Below, one piece after another: positions 36,971-49,904 of a DNA stretch of 64,000 nucleotides. Origin of the DNA: Atherix ibis. Taxonomy: Eukaryota > Arthropoda > Insecta > Diptera > Athericidae. The first letter of the stretch is position 1, and each line of letters starts with the position of its first letter. The DNA lies in the NCBI GenBank assembly GCA_958298945.1, contig OY282609.1, forward strand, positions 65,506,220 through 65,570,219. Direction: 5' to 3'. Both the position numbers and the translations under genes were made by a program. The notes below the pieces were generated by a model. The model made no database searches and was not told the origin of the DNA. It saw only the letters and a program-made list of their open reading frames with translations.

Positions 36971-39237
36971 TTTTATTTAGTATTTTTATTTACTATTATT
37001 TAAATTTTTAAACTATTTTATTTATACAATTTTATTGGATTGAAAAAAAAATGGATACTAACAGTTTTTGTAATTAAACTTTTTCGCAATAGGGAAATAT
37101 TTTTGTTTATCATTAATTATTAATAATACTTTGTATATTAATAATATCTATAAGTCATATAGTTTCTTTGCTAAAAAAATTATTTCAATTACTTTATCAA
37201 AATTCATGATGACAAAACTGCTAAATCCACATTTTCTTTCATCAAATTTTGTTGTCACCCTTAAAACCTTTATTTACTTTACACAAAAAACCTTCAATTT
37301 AATGCAATTATTTTGAAGTATACTAAAACTTTCCATAATTTAAGTGTGAGGAAAAAAAATTAGTAATAACATTTTTGAATATAGCATGGCATAGGGAGGG
37401 AGTTGTATTTAGGGTACGATAAAAAATGGAGTGCATAAAGCCTTTTCCGAATTACTAAACCACGAACATGGTGCAATATATTTCGTGCTTGGTATTTTTA
37501 TCAAGACTATTGTACTCGTATAGTCAGAAGGGTGTGTATTTGGCCTTATTAAAATGTTCATTTATATTGGGGTGAATATCAATTCTAGTTTTTTTCAATT
37601 TATGATTTGAATTCACTCCTACTCTATTTGAGAATGATTTCCAACTATGTGATCATGCATCGCTGAGCTCAGCTAGTTTACGTAGACGTGTGTCACGTTA
37701 ATCTATGTTCAAATATTCCAAAAGGACATAAATTTAATATAACGACGATATTTACAAGTGCTTTCATAACAAATTCAACTGTACACGCAATAGTTTCATG
37801 CCGTAGACTCAATAGGATATTTTTTAAATATAATTTATAGCAGGGAATGGGGGCTAAGTTTTCTTGGCACACGTCAAGTTTATTCACAACACAGAAATAA
37901 TCTGTAGAAAAAATTAGGGGACAGTACTATATCCGTGGGACTTTAAAGGATTCATCAACAAAAACTTCATTTAATTAAAAAAATTACTAAAGATATAAAC
38001 TAAAAAAATAAAAGAAAGGTAATGTCCATACTCACGTTCGGCTTCTGATTCGTTTTTTTTTTATAAACACACGTTTCTATTTTTTATTTATTTTATTTGC
38101 TCAATAATAATAAATTAAGTAATAGGCAATTTAGTTTTCAGTGTTTTTTTTTGTTGAATTTATTTATTGCACTCACATATTTATGACATTGTATTTTGAA
38201 TACCTTTTCCGGTTGTACACTATTGATGGGAGCTTCTGTCCGATAGGGAAAAACGAATTCAAATTAGTCGTAGAATCTATTAATTTTTAATTTCTCCTTA
38301 ACGATTAGGTTCAAGTCACATCTTTTATGCATGATGGTCAACGTGTGTCCATCAATTGTCAATAAGAGTACTCGATGGACGAATAGACCATCGTAATAAC
38401 CAATAATAAATTTATTAATAATATTTTTCTATTCGTCCCATGCCCCTGTATTTCTTATTCTTTTCTTCTTTTTGTCATAGTCGCCATCTTTAAGTTGAAG
38501 CAATTATTATTAAGCTTATGAGACAGGAACCAAATTAGGAAGTGGCCATCGCTTATCATTTCGCATACAAAATATCACCTTTTTACAGATACCGTTTGGC
38601 ATATTGAACGCGAACCTACCATAAAATTAGAGAACAATCGAATTCGATACTATCGTATATGGTGTGGAATGTTCAATTTTCTTGTCGCACAAGATTCATT
38701 TCCGTTTTCGGTCGATAATATTACCATCGAAAAATATTTCTCTTATACAACTAATATTTATTTGATAAGTTAAAGAAAAAAAGAGTTGCTGAAGAGACAA
38801 GAAAGCTACCATTCAAAAGTAATTAAATTATAAAATAATTTGAATAAAAGACGAATTATTCGATCATAAAAAGCAATACATAAAAAAAAATCTAATAAAT
38901 AAAAACCTTAATAAACAGAGATCAATGAATACGCTGTCAACAATAATAATAATAATATGCGGTCATACGTGTTCTTGTTTTTAAGAAAAAATTGACGTTT
39001 CAAATGAAAATGGACGCTATATTTAGTGACGCGCCTTGACACTAGGGAATCGATGGCCATGTTGATTTTTAACTTGAACTAAATTTTCTTTTAATTTTAA
39101 ATTTTATTTGTCTCTTGTTTATGTGTTTAATATATTTTTTTTTCGTGAATTGTTTTTTTTACAATTAGTTTATACTAATTTTCTTAATTAATTCGCAATT
39201 TTGTGATTCTATAACAAACAAAAAAATCATCTTATAG
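36971..39237. other. AT-rich intergenic stretch
   Basis: No gene, transposon end or RNA gene was recognised. Confidence 0.5.
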
Positions 39238-39935
39238 AACGTTATCCAATATGTGCTTTCAAAAGTACAATTATTTAAAACACATTTCAAATTTTGATTT
39301 TAATAACATTTGTATATTGTATTAAATTGCTTAAATCTTTCCATTATACAGTATATGATATAATATTATTGAAATTTGCTGCCACAAGACATCTTGTATG
39401 ACACGATCTTTTCAAGGTAAGTTTTGATGACTACACATATTTTTAACATTTGCAGTGGTAATTTGGCCATTATTTGATGGATATTAGTTTTTAAGAATTG
39501 TCTGCATAAACATAGTTTGTCGTGTTGTATAGTCTAGATTAAAATGTTATGGTTTAGATTAAAATCTTTAAGTTTAGAAAATAAGAAATCTTTGCGATAA
39601 CGGTCTCTCTCGCATTATTTTCGGGACCAATTACACCTTCAGATTAAAGTGGAGACTAGACAATGGTGTCGTGGATGGCTTCTCTATAGTTAAGAGTTTT
39701 AACAGCACCACCATATTCAGTAATTTTTCTTATCGACGTATCCACTGAACGAAAATGAACTTCATCGGCAAAGCTAATTTTTGTTTAAACGTGCAAAAAG
39801 TTTTTACAATTTTAACATATTCATTAATTATAAATAATGTAAAAATTTTAGCAAACCTTTAGTGTTAATTAAATATTATCTTGAACGACATATAAATTTA
39901 ACAAATATCAAATGACAGCGCTATATTTTTCAACC
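39238..39935 (-). mobile_element. IS630-Tc1-mariner (DDE_3-type) relic
   Basis: The left end (ACGTTATCCAATATGTGCTT) and the right-end region (AAATGACAGCGCTATA) match the relic at 35,097. Minus-strand remnants at 39,800-39,590 read SFADEVHFRSVDTS (first catalytic Asp of the FSDEVHF motif) and, after stops, SEGVIGPENNARETV, matching GVIGPYFFEN..ETV. It is older and more decayed than the 35.1 kb copy. Confidence 0.65.
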
Positions 39936-41647
39936 CAGAGAATAGATAACACATTATTTAAATAAAAAAGGAAAGGGAAAATTTTTATTCGAATTTTCAT
40001 TCTTTTTTAAAATTTTGTTAATATTATTACCTCTAATAATGTATTCAAGCATTTTTTTATAAATAGGAACCCTTCGATTTATCTAATAATTGTTTATTTA
40101 GTAATTTGTTTGGGATGATCAAATTAATTTTCAAAAGGAAAATTATATTTCCGAAAAAGAATTTGTTCATGTAGAACCAAAATACTATATTTGAAAAAGT
40201 AACGTTTGTTACTTAAGGGCTTTCAAAATTAAATACAATAAAATTGACTGCAAATTGAATAAAGTCAAATTTTCTTACTATAATGTAAAACGATTTCCGT
40301 TTCTTAATGTTTTCACTTAATTTCTTTGATGTTTTTCTAATTCACAAGCAAACAAATAATTTCATGATGCCCACATATGTAAAACGGGTCAACTTAATAA
40401 TCACATTTTCAGGATGTTTTGGTTGTTTGATATTTTTCTTTTTTCGTATATTACACTCAAATGTAGAAAAAAAGTGTCGTTTTTAAATTGACTTCCGTAT
40501 ACATAGTCGTCCTCTATTCTACGACAAAGAAGAAACTGCCATACATGAAGCGTAACTCATTAAAAGTTGAACTAAGACTAGAAATTGTGTTAAACAGCCT
40601 CCTCAGGAATGTTAATAGTTTCATTGTTTGTCAATGTTCCCACACTAGTAACTGATTTTTCTAGAGCTCTTATTTTTATTGTGCTTTTGTAGACTTGTGA
40701 CTTCTACCTTTTACTTAATCTACAAATGGTTAGTTTTAATTTCATTATAAAAAAAATATTTTTTCTACATTAAAATTAATTCTTACGATTACAGAAAAAA
40801 ATTGAAGAAAGACAAAATCAAAAGAATTGATTGAAAATTTCGAGAGTTTTTTTACCCAATAAATATTAAATTAGTTTGATAGTCAAACTCTATTAATGGA
40901 AAATAATTTGATAAATAATCATTAAAATTAATCGCTAAAAAATTAGCTACCCAAATTGGGTAATATAATCCAAAAAAGGCGTTTAACTTTTATTTTAGAA
41001 TACGTTAATATGTCATTAGCGGTATTTTTTAGCTATCTTATTGAATAGATCGCTTAGTAGTAGTTGTAGATTAATTTATTTTTTATTAAAGTAAATATTT
41101 TTAAACTTAACTCGAAGTGGGCTTATTAAATCTATTATGGTTTTCAATAGAATTTTTTCCCAAACCGTATGAAAAATTTATTAATTTAGATTTTTTGTTA
41201 AATCAAAATAGAAGATTTAAAATATAATCAAATACTTACTATCGTAAAATTTTTGTACTAATTATTCAACTCAAAAATAATTTTTTGCTGTAAACTTTTT
41301 TTTTGGATCAAAAGATTTTTGTTTGAAAATTTTTTGATACGGTGCCTTAAGTTTATTTGAAATAATTCACTAAAGGACTTAGAAATGGGATTATTAGATC
41401 AAGTAGGTCCACAATGGAATAATAATTCAGGTTTGATTTGTATAGAAGTGATTATAACCTGAACGCCACAGAATTGGCATGTGGGACGAACGTGACTTCT
41501 AAGAACTAAATTGTCAACTCCGAATCCTGAGCAGCTTTTGGTTAATCCATGCTTATATCCAAAGTTTATAAATCTGCATTTCTACCATAATATTTCTCCG
41601 TATGAATAAAAGACAATAATATCTATTTTTTCTTAACTTTTATAATA
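39936..41647. other. AT-rich intergenic stretch
   Basis: Nothing recognisable. Confidence 0.5.
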
Positions 41648-41764
41648 TTGGGTTGGCAACTAAGTGATTGCGGATTTTAAATAAGAAAAATTTTTACTTA
41701 AAAATATAACTTTATTCAATTAGGTATTGTCCGTTTTTGTCGATGACCCTTTGCCATCATTCAG

Positions 41765-42531
41765 ACAATGTCACAGTCGTTCCTGCATCGGATTGTGACA
41801 GGCGATGAAGAGTGGATATATTTCGAGAATCCTAAACGCAAAAAATCGTGGGTTGATCCCGGCCAACCATCAACATCTTCCCCAAGACCAAATTGCTTCG
41901 GACGGAAGACGATGCGGTGCGTTTGGTGGGATCAGCAGGGTATCGTCTACTATGAGATGTTGAAACCTGGTGAAACTGTGAATGCCCACCGCTACCAACA
42001 ACAACTGATCAAATTGCACCGTGCTCTGCGTGAAAAAAAGACGGATTATCAATAAAGACATGACAAGCTGATTTTCCTCCACGATAACGCACCATCGCAC
42101 ACGTCAAAAATGGTCCGAAACTATTTGGAGACACTCAACTGGGAGGTGCTACCCCACCCCGCTTATTCAGCAGACCCGGCCCCTTCCGACTACCACCTGT
42201 TTTCGTCGATGGGCCACGCGCTGGCTGAGCAGCACTTCGACTCTTACTAAGACGTCCGAAAATGGCTTGACGAGTGGTTTGCCTCGAAAGAGAAGGAATT
42301 TTTTTGGCGTGGTATCCACAAATTACCCGAGAGATGAGAAAAATGTGTAGCTAGCGACGGCAAATATTTTGAACAAATTTGTTTTTGCTTTCTATGCAAA
42401 AACATGTGTTTTTTTTGACTAAAAAGCAGCGGATTTAAGCTTATCAATTTAAAATTATTTAAAAATAGTCTAAGGGTATGTTAAAAAAATTAAATTTTTA
42501 CAAATTTTATTCAAAATTGCAATTTTTAGTA
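41765..42531 (+). mobile_element. Nested mauritiana (Mos1-like) mariner fragment
   Basis: It starts abruptly inside the gene at SFLHRIVTGDEEWIYFENP (first catalytic Asp). It continues with KKSWVDPGQPSTSSPRPN, HDNAPSHTSKMV (second Asp) and AYSADPAPSDYHLF (third Asp), DD34D spacing kept. The end is WLDEWFASKEKEFFW and VASDGKYFEQ. Three in-frame stops break it (42,053-42,055, near 42,248 and near 42,337). The 5' half is missing. The 3' end goes past the expected terminal repeat by about 85 bases, which it shares with the copy at 45.3 kb. Confidence 0.88.
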
Positions 42532-43480
42532 CATAATTCAGTGTTCGTAAAACTTACTACTTTTGCTAGCAAAAAAGTTGAATTAAATGTGATTTTACAT
42601 CATCAGCGCCATTAAAAATTTTACCATTTAAGGAGTTCTGCATGGAGAGAAATAAATGGTAATCTGAAGGCGCTAGGTCAGGGCTATATGGTGGATATGA
42701 GAACACATCCCAACCTAATTCCAATAATTTTTGGCGACTGACCAAAGATGTATGCGGCTTTGCATTGTCATGCTGGAAAACGACACCCTTACGATTTGCC
42801 AATTCTGGCCGCTTTTCTTGAACTGCATTGCTCAGTTTGACGGGTTAGTGAACGTACACGGTGGAATTAATTAGTTACTTTAAATTAGTTCAAAGTGCAG
42901 TTCATCTCGCATCACCCATGATCGTTTCCGATTAACGTTGTTATAAACTATCCCCTTTTCGTCAACAGTTATCAGTCGTTTCAGAAGGAAATCGCAGGTG
43001 CTAATGCGATGTGTCAAATGAATTTACTTAAGCTGATGAGGAATCCATAAATCGAGTTTCTTAACATAGCCAAGTTTTTCTGCAATCTCACGTATTGTGC
43101 TATGACGATCTGAATCGATAATGGCCTTGATATGGGTCTCATCAACTTCAGCATTTTTTAGTGAAAAATCATCAGAACGAAATTTAGCAAATCAATTTTA
43201 ACACTGCCTTTCTTTCAAGGCTTCATTCCCATATAGGGTAATAACTTCTTGTATACCTGCGATGCGTTCTTGCTTTTTCGGAAATAATATTGTACAATAA
43301 AATATGTCTAAAATGCACGTCTATGGGAATGAAGCCTTGGAATTTGGATGAAAACAAACCTAAATAGCTAAACGATACAATTTTTTACTAAAATAAAGAG
43401 AGAAGTCCAAACAACAAGAAAATAATATAGGTTAGGTGCTTTGAACACGTTGACATAACAAAAGAATGTGCTAATACCAT
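42532..43480 (-). pseudogene. Mellifera-like mariner transposase, broken
   Basis: The best piece (42,802-42,566) reads MANRKGVVFQHDNAKPHTSL with the second catalytic Asp, then LLELGWDVFSYPPYSPDLAP and SDYHLF with the third (34 residues between them). Upstream, IDSDRHSTIREIAEKLGYVK is the helix-turn-helix region. LWIPHQL corresponds to the WVPHEL motif and TVDEKG to the first catalytic region. Multiple stops and a deletion between the first and second catalytic segments inactivate it, in addition to the nested insertion. Confidence 0.85.
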
Positions 43481-43521
43481 CTATTGACAAAATCCGCAAT
43501 TACTTAGTTGGTAACCCAATA

Positions 43522-45334
43522 TTCAATTTTTCAAATATTTCAATTTTTTATCTCAGATTATAAAAAAAATATTTGTTATTCCAAAAAAAAAAAATTATCT
43601 TCCTAAAAATGCTTTAGTTGTTCATATAGGTACAATTATCCTAAAGTACAATTTGGAATATTTTAATACGATGGACATTTTATTTCTCCAAAAGTAATAT
43701 ATATAATAGAGGAAAATTGATAATAAAATTTGTTAATTGACTTCATAAGCAAAGTTTTAATCCACGAAACCACATCCTGCCAATACACCTTATTATACCA
43801 AAAGTCAAGGTAAATAAGAAGAAAAATCAAGTCGAAATTAACTTAATATGAATTGAAATAATTACGATTATATGGTCAACAATGTTCACTTAGAGGAGGA
43901 CCGTAGAGAACAAGAACGTCAAAAAGCTATTATCGATTTTGTGGTTTGTTTTCTTCTCATAGCAATGGAGATATAAAAAAAAAGCAAATCTATTAGAATG
44001 GACTAAGAATACGTAATGAGATGATTTAGTTTGAGTATTAAACAAATTGTTATGATGCTGCCAAGCAATAGATTCCAATTAATCACGGTGTATTTATAAA
44101 TTACAATCGTCATCATTAGGGTTTGTCGTGATCATCATCAATGAATACGTTCCACACAAGCTCGACGTGTGTAATTTCGATAGTGTACCACCAATCGCAA
44201 GGTGTACTCAATTGAATGTTTCGTGTAGGCTTCGCTGCGCGGTTGAGCTTTTCTATAATATATGTATAGTGTGGAAAAAATAAAAATAAAAACACCTTTT
44301 TAACCCGCATACCGATCTTTCAGTCTACTAATAGTTGTGTCGACGAATGCCAGAAATTTGGACGTTATGCTCTAATGTTCTATTTAACCTATCAGTTCTC
44401 ATGCAGACGAGTATTTAACATATGTACGAGTACTAATATTGTTTTTAACAATAGAATGGATTAGGCTGAAAAATGCATTCCAGAATGATTCATCTTGAAT
44501 TGATTGCTATGCGATCTCCGATACACAGGTACATGCACCTTTTGAGGGCATCTACTCTCACAAAATACAACCAATATTCGACACTCTTTGAGGTTGCTAT
44601 TAGAAAACAAAACCGAAAACTACAATTCGTGTAGACTAATAATAATGGATGTAAATATCGACGAATGACTCACTGTACCTGCAAAACATGTCGGCACAGG
44701 TATGATCATAAATGTACTTGTTGCACGGTTGAATGGGTTTTTTTGTAATGTTTTTTTCTTTATGTTCACAAACCCATACTTTTTTTTTGCGTTCAGTGTT
44801 ATTTTTCTGCCTAAATTAAATAATTTCAATACAACTCTGGGCGGACATGTATAGCATCCCAAATAAATAGTTTTGTCTTGTTTGGAGAGCAGCAAAAAAT
44901 CTCATGAAACCGTGAAACGAAAGGAAAATTTCAATTGAAGGTAAATAGGTTCGTTTCGGTTAAATCCGATACGATTTAAATACAATTTCTTTTCGGATAC
45001 GAATTTTATATAGTAAAGAGGATTATCTCATTGCTTTTCGTATATGGTATTCCCAAAAAAATATAATGAAGAGATTGAATACGATTTCAGTGGAATTTGA
45101 ATATTGGAATTTGTGAATATGTGGGTTATTATATTTTTTTTGACAATTTTCATTTATTCTGAATTGTTACAAATGAGCATTGAAGTGTTAATAATATAAG
45201 CACAAATATTATAATTGAGATAATCAACTAGAAAAAATATTTTTTTAATGCGATTTGTTACATTGGAAATACTTTCCCGTGTAGATATTATCGCTGTAAT
45301 GTGAGAATTTTCTTTTAAGTATTTGGGTGGTCTA
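43522..45334. other. AT-rich intergenic stretch
   Basis: No gene is supported. Short frames near 43,890-44,895 are low-complexity. Confidence 0.5.
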
Positions 45335-46460
45335 CCAGGTGTATAAGCTTAAATTCGCGGTTTGGTCATAGATGGCATGAGTGAGCGTATTAAGCTAGCA
45401 TGGACACGCCATCCCTTTTTTTATGAATTTGACATCTGTCAACATTAATCAGTGCACATTGTCAGCAATTTCGTACAACAACATACATTTTTCCTTTGGT
45501 AATCATGTCTAGTTTTGTGCCAGGAAAAGAGCATATGCGTGAAGCTCTGCTTTTCTGCTTCAATTTGAAGAAATCGGCTGCCGAATCGCATCGAATGCTT
45601 ATGGTTTCATCAGTTCAAAGACGGCAATTTTGACTTGTGGGACAAGAAGCGTGAAAATCGACCTAGGAAGGTTGAGTTCCATCAATTGCAGGCTCTTTTG
45701 GACAAGACTATACCTAATCGCAAAAAATTGCTCGCGGAGCAATTGGGTGTTACTCAACCAACCGTTTACATGTGTCTGCGTGCCATGAGGAAGATTGAAA
45801 AGATCGGAAAATGGGTGCCGCATGAATTGAACGATAGGCAGATGGAGCGACGCCAAAACACATGCGAAATCTTGCTCGCCAGACAAAAAAGAAAGTCGTT
45901 CCTGCATCGGATTGCAACAGGCGATTAAAAGTGGATATATTCTCGAGAATCGTCAACAAACGCAAGAAATCGTGGGTTGATCCCGGCCAACCATCAACAT
46001 CTTCCCCAAGACCAAATTGCTTCGGACCGAAAACGATGCGGTGCGTTTGGTGGGATCAGCAGGGTAACGTCTACTATGAGATGTTGAAACCTGGTGAAAC
46101 TGTCAATGCCCATCGCTACGACCAACAACTGATCAAATTGCACCGTGCTCTGCGTGAAAAAAGGAACGATTCTGACGAAGACGTCCGAAAAGGGCTTGAT
46201 GAGAGGTTTGCCTCGAAAGAGAAGGAATTTTTTTGGCGTTGTATCCACAAATTGCCCGAGAGATGGGAAAAATGTGTAGCTAGCGACGGCAAATACTTTG
46301 GAAAAATTTGTTTTTGCTTTCTATGAAAAAAACATGTTTTTTTTGACTAAAAAACAGCGGATTTAAGCTTATCAATTTGAAATTATTTGAAAATAGTCTA
46401 GGGGGCTGTACAATAAAAAAATTAAATTTTTACAAACTTTATTCAAAATTGCAATTTTTT
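45335..46460 (+). mobile_element. Mauritiana (Mos1-like) mariner, internally deleted
   Basis: The left end CCAGGTGTATAAGCTTAAAT follows TA at 45,333-45,334. The matching right terminal repeat is partial (GCGGATTTAAGCTTATCAA, about 46,356-46,374) and lacks the outer ACACCTGG. About 85 further bases up to 46,460 are shared with the fragment at 41.8 kb. The gene inside lacks its catalytic centre. Confidence 0.85.
45505..46326 (+). pseudogene. Mauritiana-type transposase, deleted and frameshifted
   Basis: The start MSSFVPGKEHMREALLFCFN is intact. A deletion with a frameshift follows SHRML. Frames then resume with WFHQFKDGNFDLWDKK, LLAEQLGVTQPTVYM (helix-turn-helix) and KWVPHELNDRQMERRQNTCE. At the first catalytic site the sequence is TGD followed by TAA in place of the usual Glu codon. 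After SWVDPGQPSTSSPRPN and GETVNAHRYDQQLI the frame jumps from LREKRND straight to DEDVRKGLDERFAS. About 65 residues carrying the second and third catalytic Asp are thus missing. Confidence 0.88.
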
Positions 46461-46683
46461 GTATTTTTGCTGTTTTTCTTTCGTGTTGTTTTCAAAAATG
46501 TTAATTAAAGGAAATTTTAAAAAAAATCAGAATTTCAAAAATTTGTTAGTAATTAACTTTCAATTTAAGAATTATAAAGGGATACCGAAATTGTTGGCTA
46601 TTCAAATGATATTTGATACTGTGATCAACATTCGTAGATAATGGAGTGCTATTTTTTTAGCTACATCCTTGTCACCCTTCAAG
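46461..46683. other. Short AT-rich spacer
   Basis: Nothing recognisable. Confidence 0.5.
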
Positions 46684-46800
46684 CCGTTTGTGGTTCATCG
46701 AGTGATCATGTACTGAGCACAATTTTCGATATAGTAAGAGGAGTAGGGAGTTGGGTGCGTAGGCATGTGGACATTTTGGGTAACGAAAATGCTCGATAAA
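46684..46800 (+). pseudogene. LINE RNase H domain relic
   Basis: One frame reads SSSDHVLSTIFDIVRGVG then SWVRRHVDILGNENAR before a stop. This resembles the last part of the RNase H domain of R1/Jockey-type LINEs (WVPGHxGIxGNExAD). The catalytic His is kept, while the final Asp is replaced by Arg. No adjoining reverse transcriptase is visible. Confidence 0.5.
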
Positions 46801-47136
46801 CAGGTGGTAGATAGTTTTCTTTGCTCAGTCCTCACAGTTATCCCCAATATTATAGCAAAACCTATGCTACAATCATGAAGGCTGGACCAATGGCAACCAT
46901 TTTTTGTTAACTATTTGTGCAACCACCAATAAAGCAGTCTATTCAGAAATCTGTGGGACTCAGTTCATCATCACTCACGCAGGAATTCACCCATTGTGAA
47001 GCTCCTAGATTCAAACAACTCTTTTTTCTTTGAGCTCTTACAGCATAATAATCTGCTCTAAAAAATCTAAAAAAATTCACACTATTTTACTCTACCAAAA
47101 ACAAATAAAAATGAACCTGTTTTTTTTCAAACATTT

Positions 47137-47372
47137 TATTTTAATCCCTTTTAAAATAGTTTCCTAGAGCAGCTATACGAGTGCATCAGCGGACACGTTA
47201 TTACCCCTCTTTGTAGTAGTGCTAGGAGGCTTCAACTAAAAATCACATTCTTTGGTTATACTCCTTTGTATGCTATCGACAGAACTAACATGACGTCCTT
47301 TCAAGTGTTTTTTATTTTATTTTTCGGAACAAAAAAATCCGACAGACTAAGATCAGGTAAATAGGGGGCTAT
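47137..47372 (-). pseudogene. Mariner-type transposase, C-terminal relic
   Basis: On the minus strand the first frame reads APYLPDLSLSDFFVPKNK, matching PPYSPDLSPCDFFLFPK with the third catalytic Asp kept. After a frameshift come LKGRHVSSVDSIQRSITKE and decayed C-terminal sequence to about 47,137. The relic at 60,135 has the corresponding LKGRHAGTVDKIQRSVILE, so both derive from the same family. Confidence 0.6.
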
Positions 47373-49729
47373 GAGCTCTCACTTGTTCCACATTTTCATC
47401 AGTTTCTGATGACGAAGTTCTTCTTGAGCGATATTCATCAGTTTTTGATAACGTAGTCTTTCCACTGCTTTTCGGCCATTCAAAACTGCAATCTCTCAAA
47501 ATAAAACTTATACTTTTGAGAAGCAATCTTATTTATAGCTTTGTTGCAACTTTTATAAATCTTTTTTTGACTTTGTTATTATGCATCCAATATATTCTTC
47601 AGTTTGTTGATAAAGCCTAAGTTTGAACAAATTAAGTGACATAACAAGGGCTACAATCTCCACTTTCTACTAATTAATAAATCAAAGCCTCCATTTATAC
47701 TCTAAAGGTCTAAGCAAAACAAAAACGCCACAGATATAATATTACTTTCTATATTTACCATCTGTCCGAGCCTTTAGAGTCCAATGTGACACGTAATATT
47801 TTAACATATTTTCTTTTTATACAAAAAAAAAAAAACAAATGTTATAGACGAAAACCAATATCGTCTAAAGACATATATGTTAAAATAGCTTCTTTAACTT
47901 TATGTCAATATTTTGTATGTTATTTGAAATATTCAAATGATTGTATAGAAAATTTTAAAACATCGCCATTTAGTGAGTGGTAAATTTTGTAGCTCGACAG
48001 AGGTGAAAATCGAATCGTACAATGACAAAGAATAAAGCAAAATTACGTTTTCTCTCAAGATGAACTTATAAACGATTTTTGTTTATTTCTTCATTTTTAT
48101 TTGTTTGACTTTTGCTTTTTTTTATAAAGGAATCATCTACAAATGAGTAAGCGAAAACAAGGTACGACGATGACCGATTTAAATTCTGAACAACAAGCCT
48201 GAGAACTTTTCCACCTCAAGATTTATTATTGGTAGAATCTTTGTGAGATTCATTGGCCACCGACGAATAACCATTTTTATTATGGGTCTGTCTGGCTTCC
48301 TGACACTAGACACACTATCGTACAACGCTTATTATGCTGAAAATATTGGTTCGATTCGACACGCTTTTTAAACGTACATACATTATTAATATATAGAGTT
48401 GTACATACTCGCACATATATGATATTATTAGGATTTTATGTGTTTTTAAAGCAGTTCTCATTAAGTGAAGAGACGTTACCCGATCGAGAATGATGAAATC
48501 TCTCACATGTTAGCGAAATTCAATTGTAGTTGAATGGAAGTATTAGCCCCGCTTTCGGTTCCTTTGTCATTATGATCAATAAGTATCATATCCTTAGATC
48601 TTTTACCGATAAATCTGAACATAATCGAACAGGAACAAACATGTCAGAAATTTTCTAGACCATAAGTTGTGTTTGTTATTGCAAATTTCAAGGACAAAAT
48701 ACCAAAAACAGAATAACAATATTGCGCAATATTATTATAAATTATGAAAAATATTTAATTATTGAAAACAGAATGAATTTTTCACCTTATAAATTTTAAA
48801 TAAATAGCAAAATTAGAAAAAATAAAATTAATTTTTGGTTACCAAAAGTATTCATAAAATCAAGTTTCTCGCTTAAGTCTTTCGTATTGTTTAACTTAAA
48901 ACCTCAAAGATTGGCACAAAAAGTAGTTTAAGTAATTGTTCCAATATGGAAAAAATTATAATTTTATATTTAAATAATTCTTACTCATGAAGGAATAATG
49001 ATTTCTTATTTGAAATCAGAATTGAATTGAATGAAACAGTCCATCGGGACAGAGAGCTGTCGTCTGCAGACTATTACATTTTATTATTCAATCGTCCATC
49101 CATAAACGGAAGTTGTATATTTTTTACAATTTATCAAAGTAAAATAGTTAAATTTGCATTGAATTAGAAAATAATAAAAATTATTTATTTTGTTTATCGA
49201 TTTAAACAAATTGTATTTAGAATTTTCATCCAAGACATAGTGAAAGCATAGAACGGAATAATTTAGTATGCAATGGTAGCCATTAATTTGAATTCCTAAT
49301 TTAGTTCTAATTATGGGACATACATTATTCTGACCAAATAGCGCCATTAATATAGAATTTTCTGTGGAGAAATTCCTCTTCGTGTTTCGGTTTTAGTTTC
49401 TGTTTCTGATCAGATTTTTATTTTAAAAAATTCATTAAGAGTCGATAGTTTATTCTTTTCCAAGTTGACTAAAAAATTTATAAATGAACAAAACAAATCG
49501 AGTATGTCATTGACTCCCAATTGGATACTCTTTAAACTTTCAACACTATTCATTTTTAAGTTTTTTTTGATAGTGTTTAAATGGCAAAAATCTGCGATGC
49601 ATAGAAAATATTTATATTCTAAGTAGAAAAAGTGCAATAAAAATTGCTTAAATTTTAAATTATTCATTTTTATTCATTCAATCGAAACGTTGAATGCAAT
49701 TAGTGAAGGTGGATTTTTAATGGGAAATG
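47373..49729. other. AT-rich intergenic stretch
   Basis: No gene is supported. A short ATG frame at about 48,142 (MSKRKQ, followed by GTACGA) is too short to call. Confidence 0.45.
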
Positions 49730-49904
49730 TTTACATTCGTAATGCTAAGTTGGTTTTTTAAGTAGATAGTATATGAAAGAAATTAAAATTAAATTGAAAT
49801 TGTTCATGAACTCATTTTAATAAGTTGCGAAGAGTTTTGAAGTTTTAATTGAATAAATTGTTTTAATTGTTCTTTAATTGGTATTTGGTATTTTTAATAA
49901 TCTA

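Larger units (their letters stand above)
41648..43519 (-). mobile_element. Mellifera-like mariner interrupted by a nested element
   Basis: The terminal repeats match at 28 of 31 bases: TTGGGTTGGCAACTAAGTGA... from 41,648 and the complement ending at 43,519. TA lies on both sides. The element reads on the minus strand, from 43,519 downward. Its gene is split: the body runs down to about 42,532, and the C-terminal tail (WQRVIDKNGQYLIE) reappears at about 41,760-41,700. The 770 bases between are a plus-strand mauritiana-like fragment (separate entry), a clear nested insertion. Confidence 0.9.

Noticed and set aside
48142..48200. Short frame MSKRKQGTTMTDLNSEQQA with a nearby splice-like donor
   Set aside because: Only 19 codons, no partner exon found.
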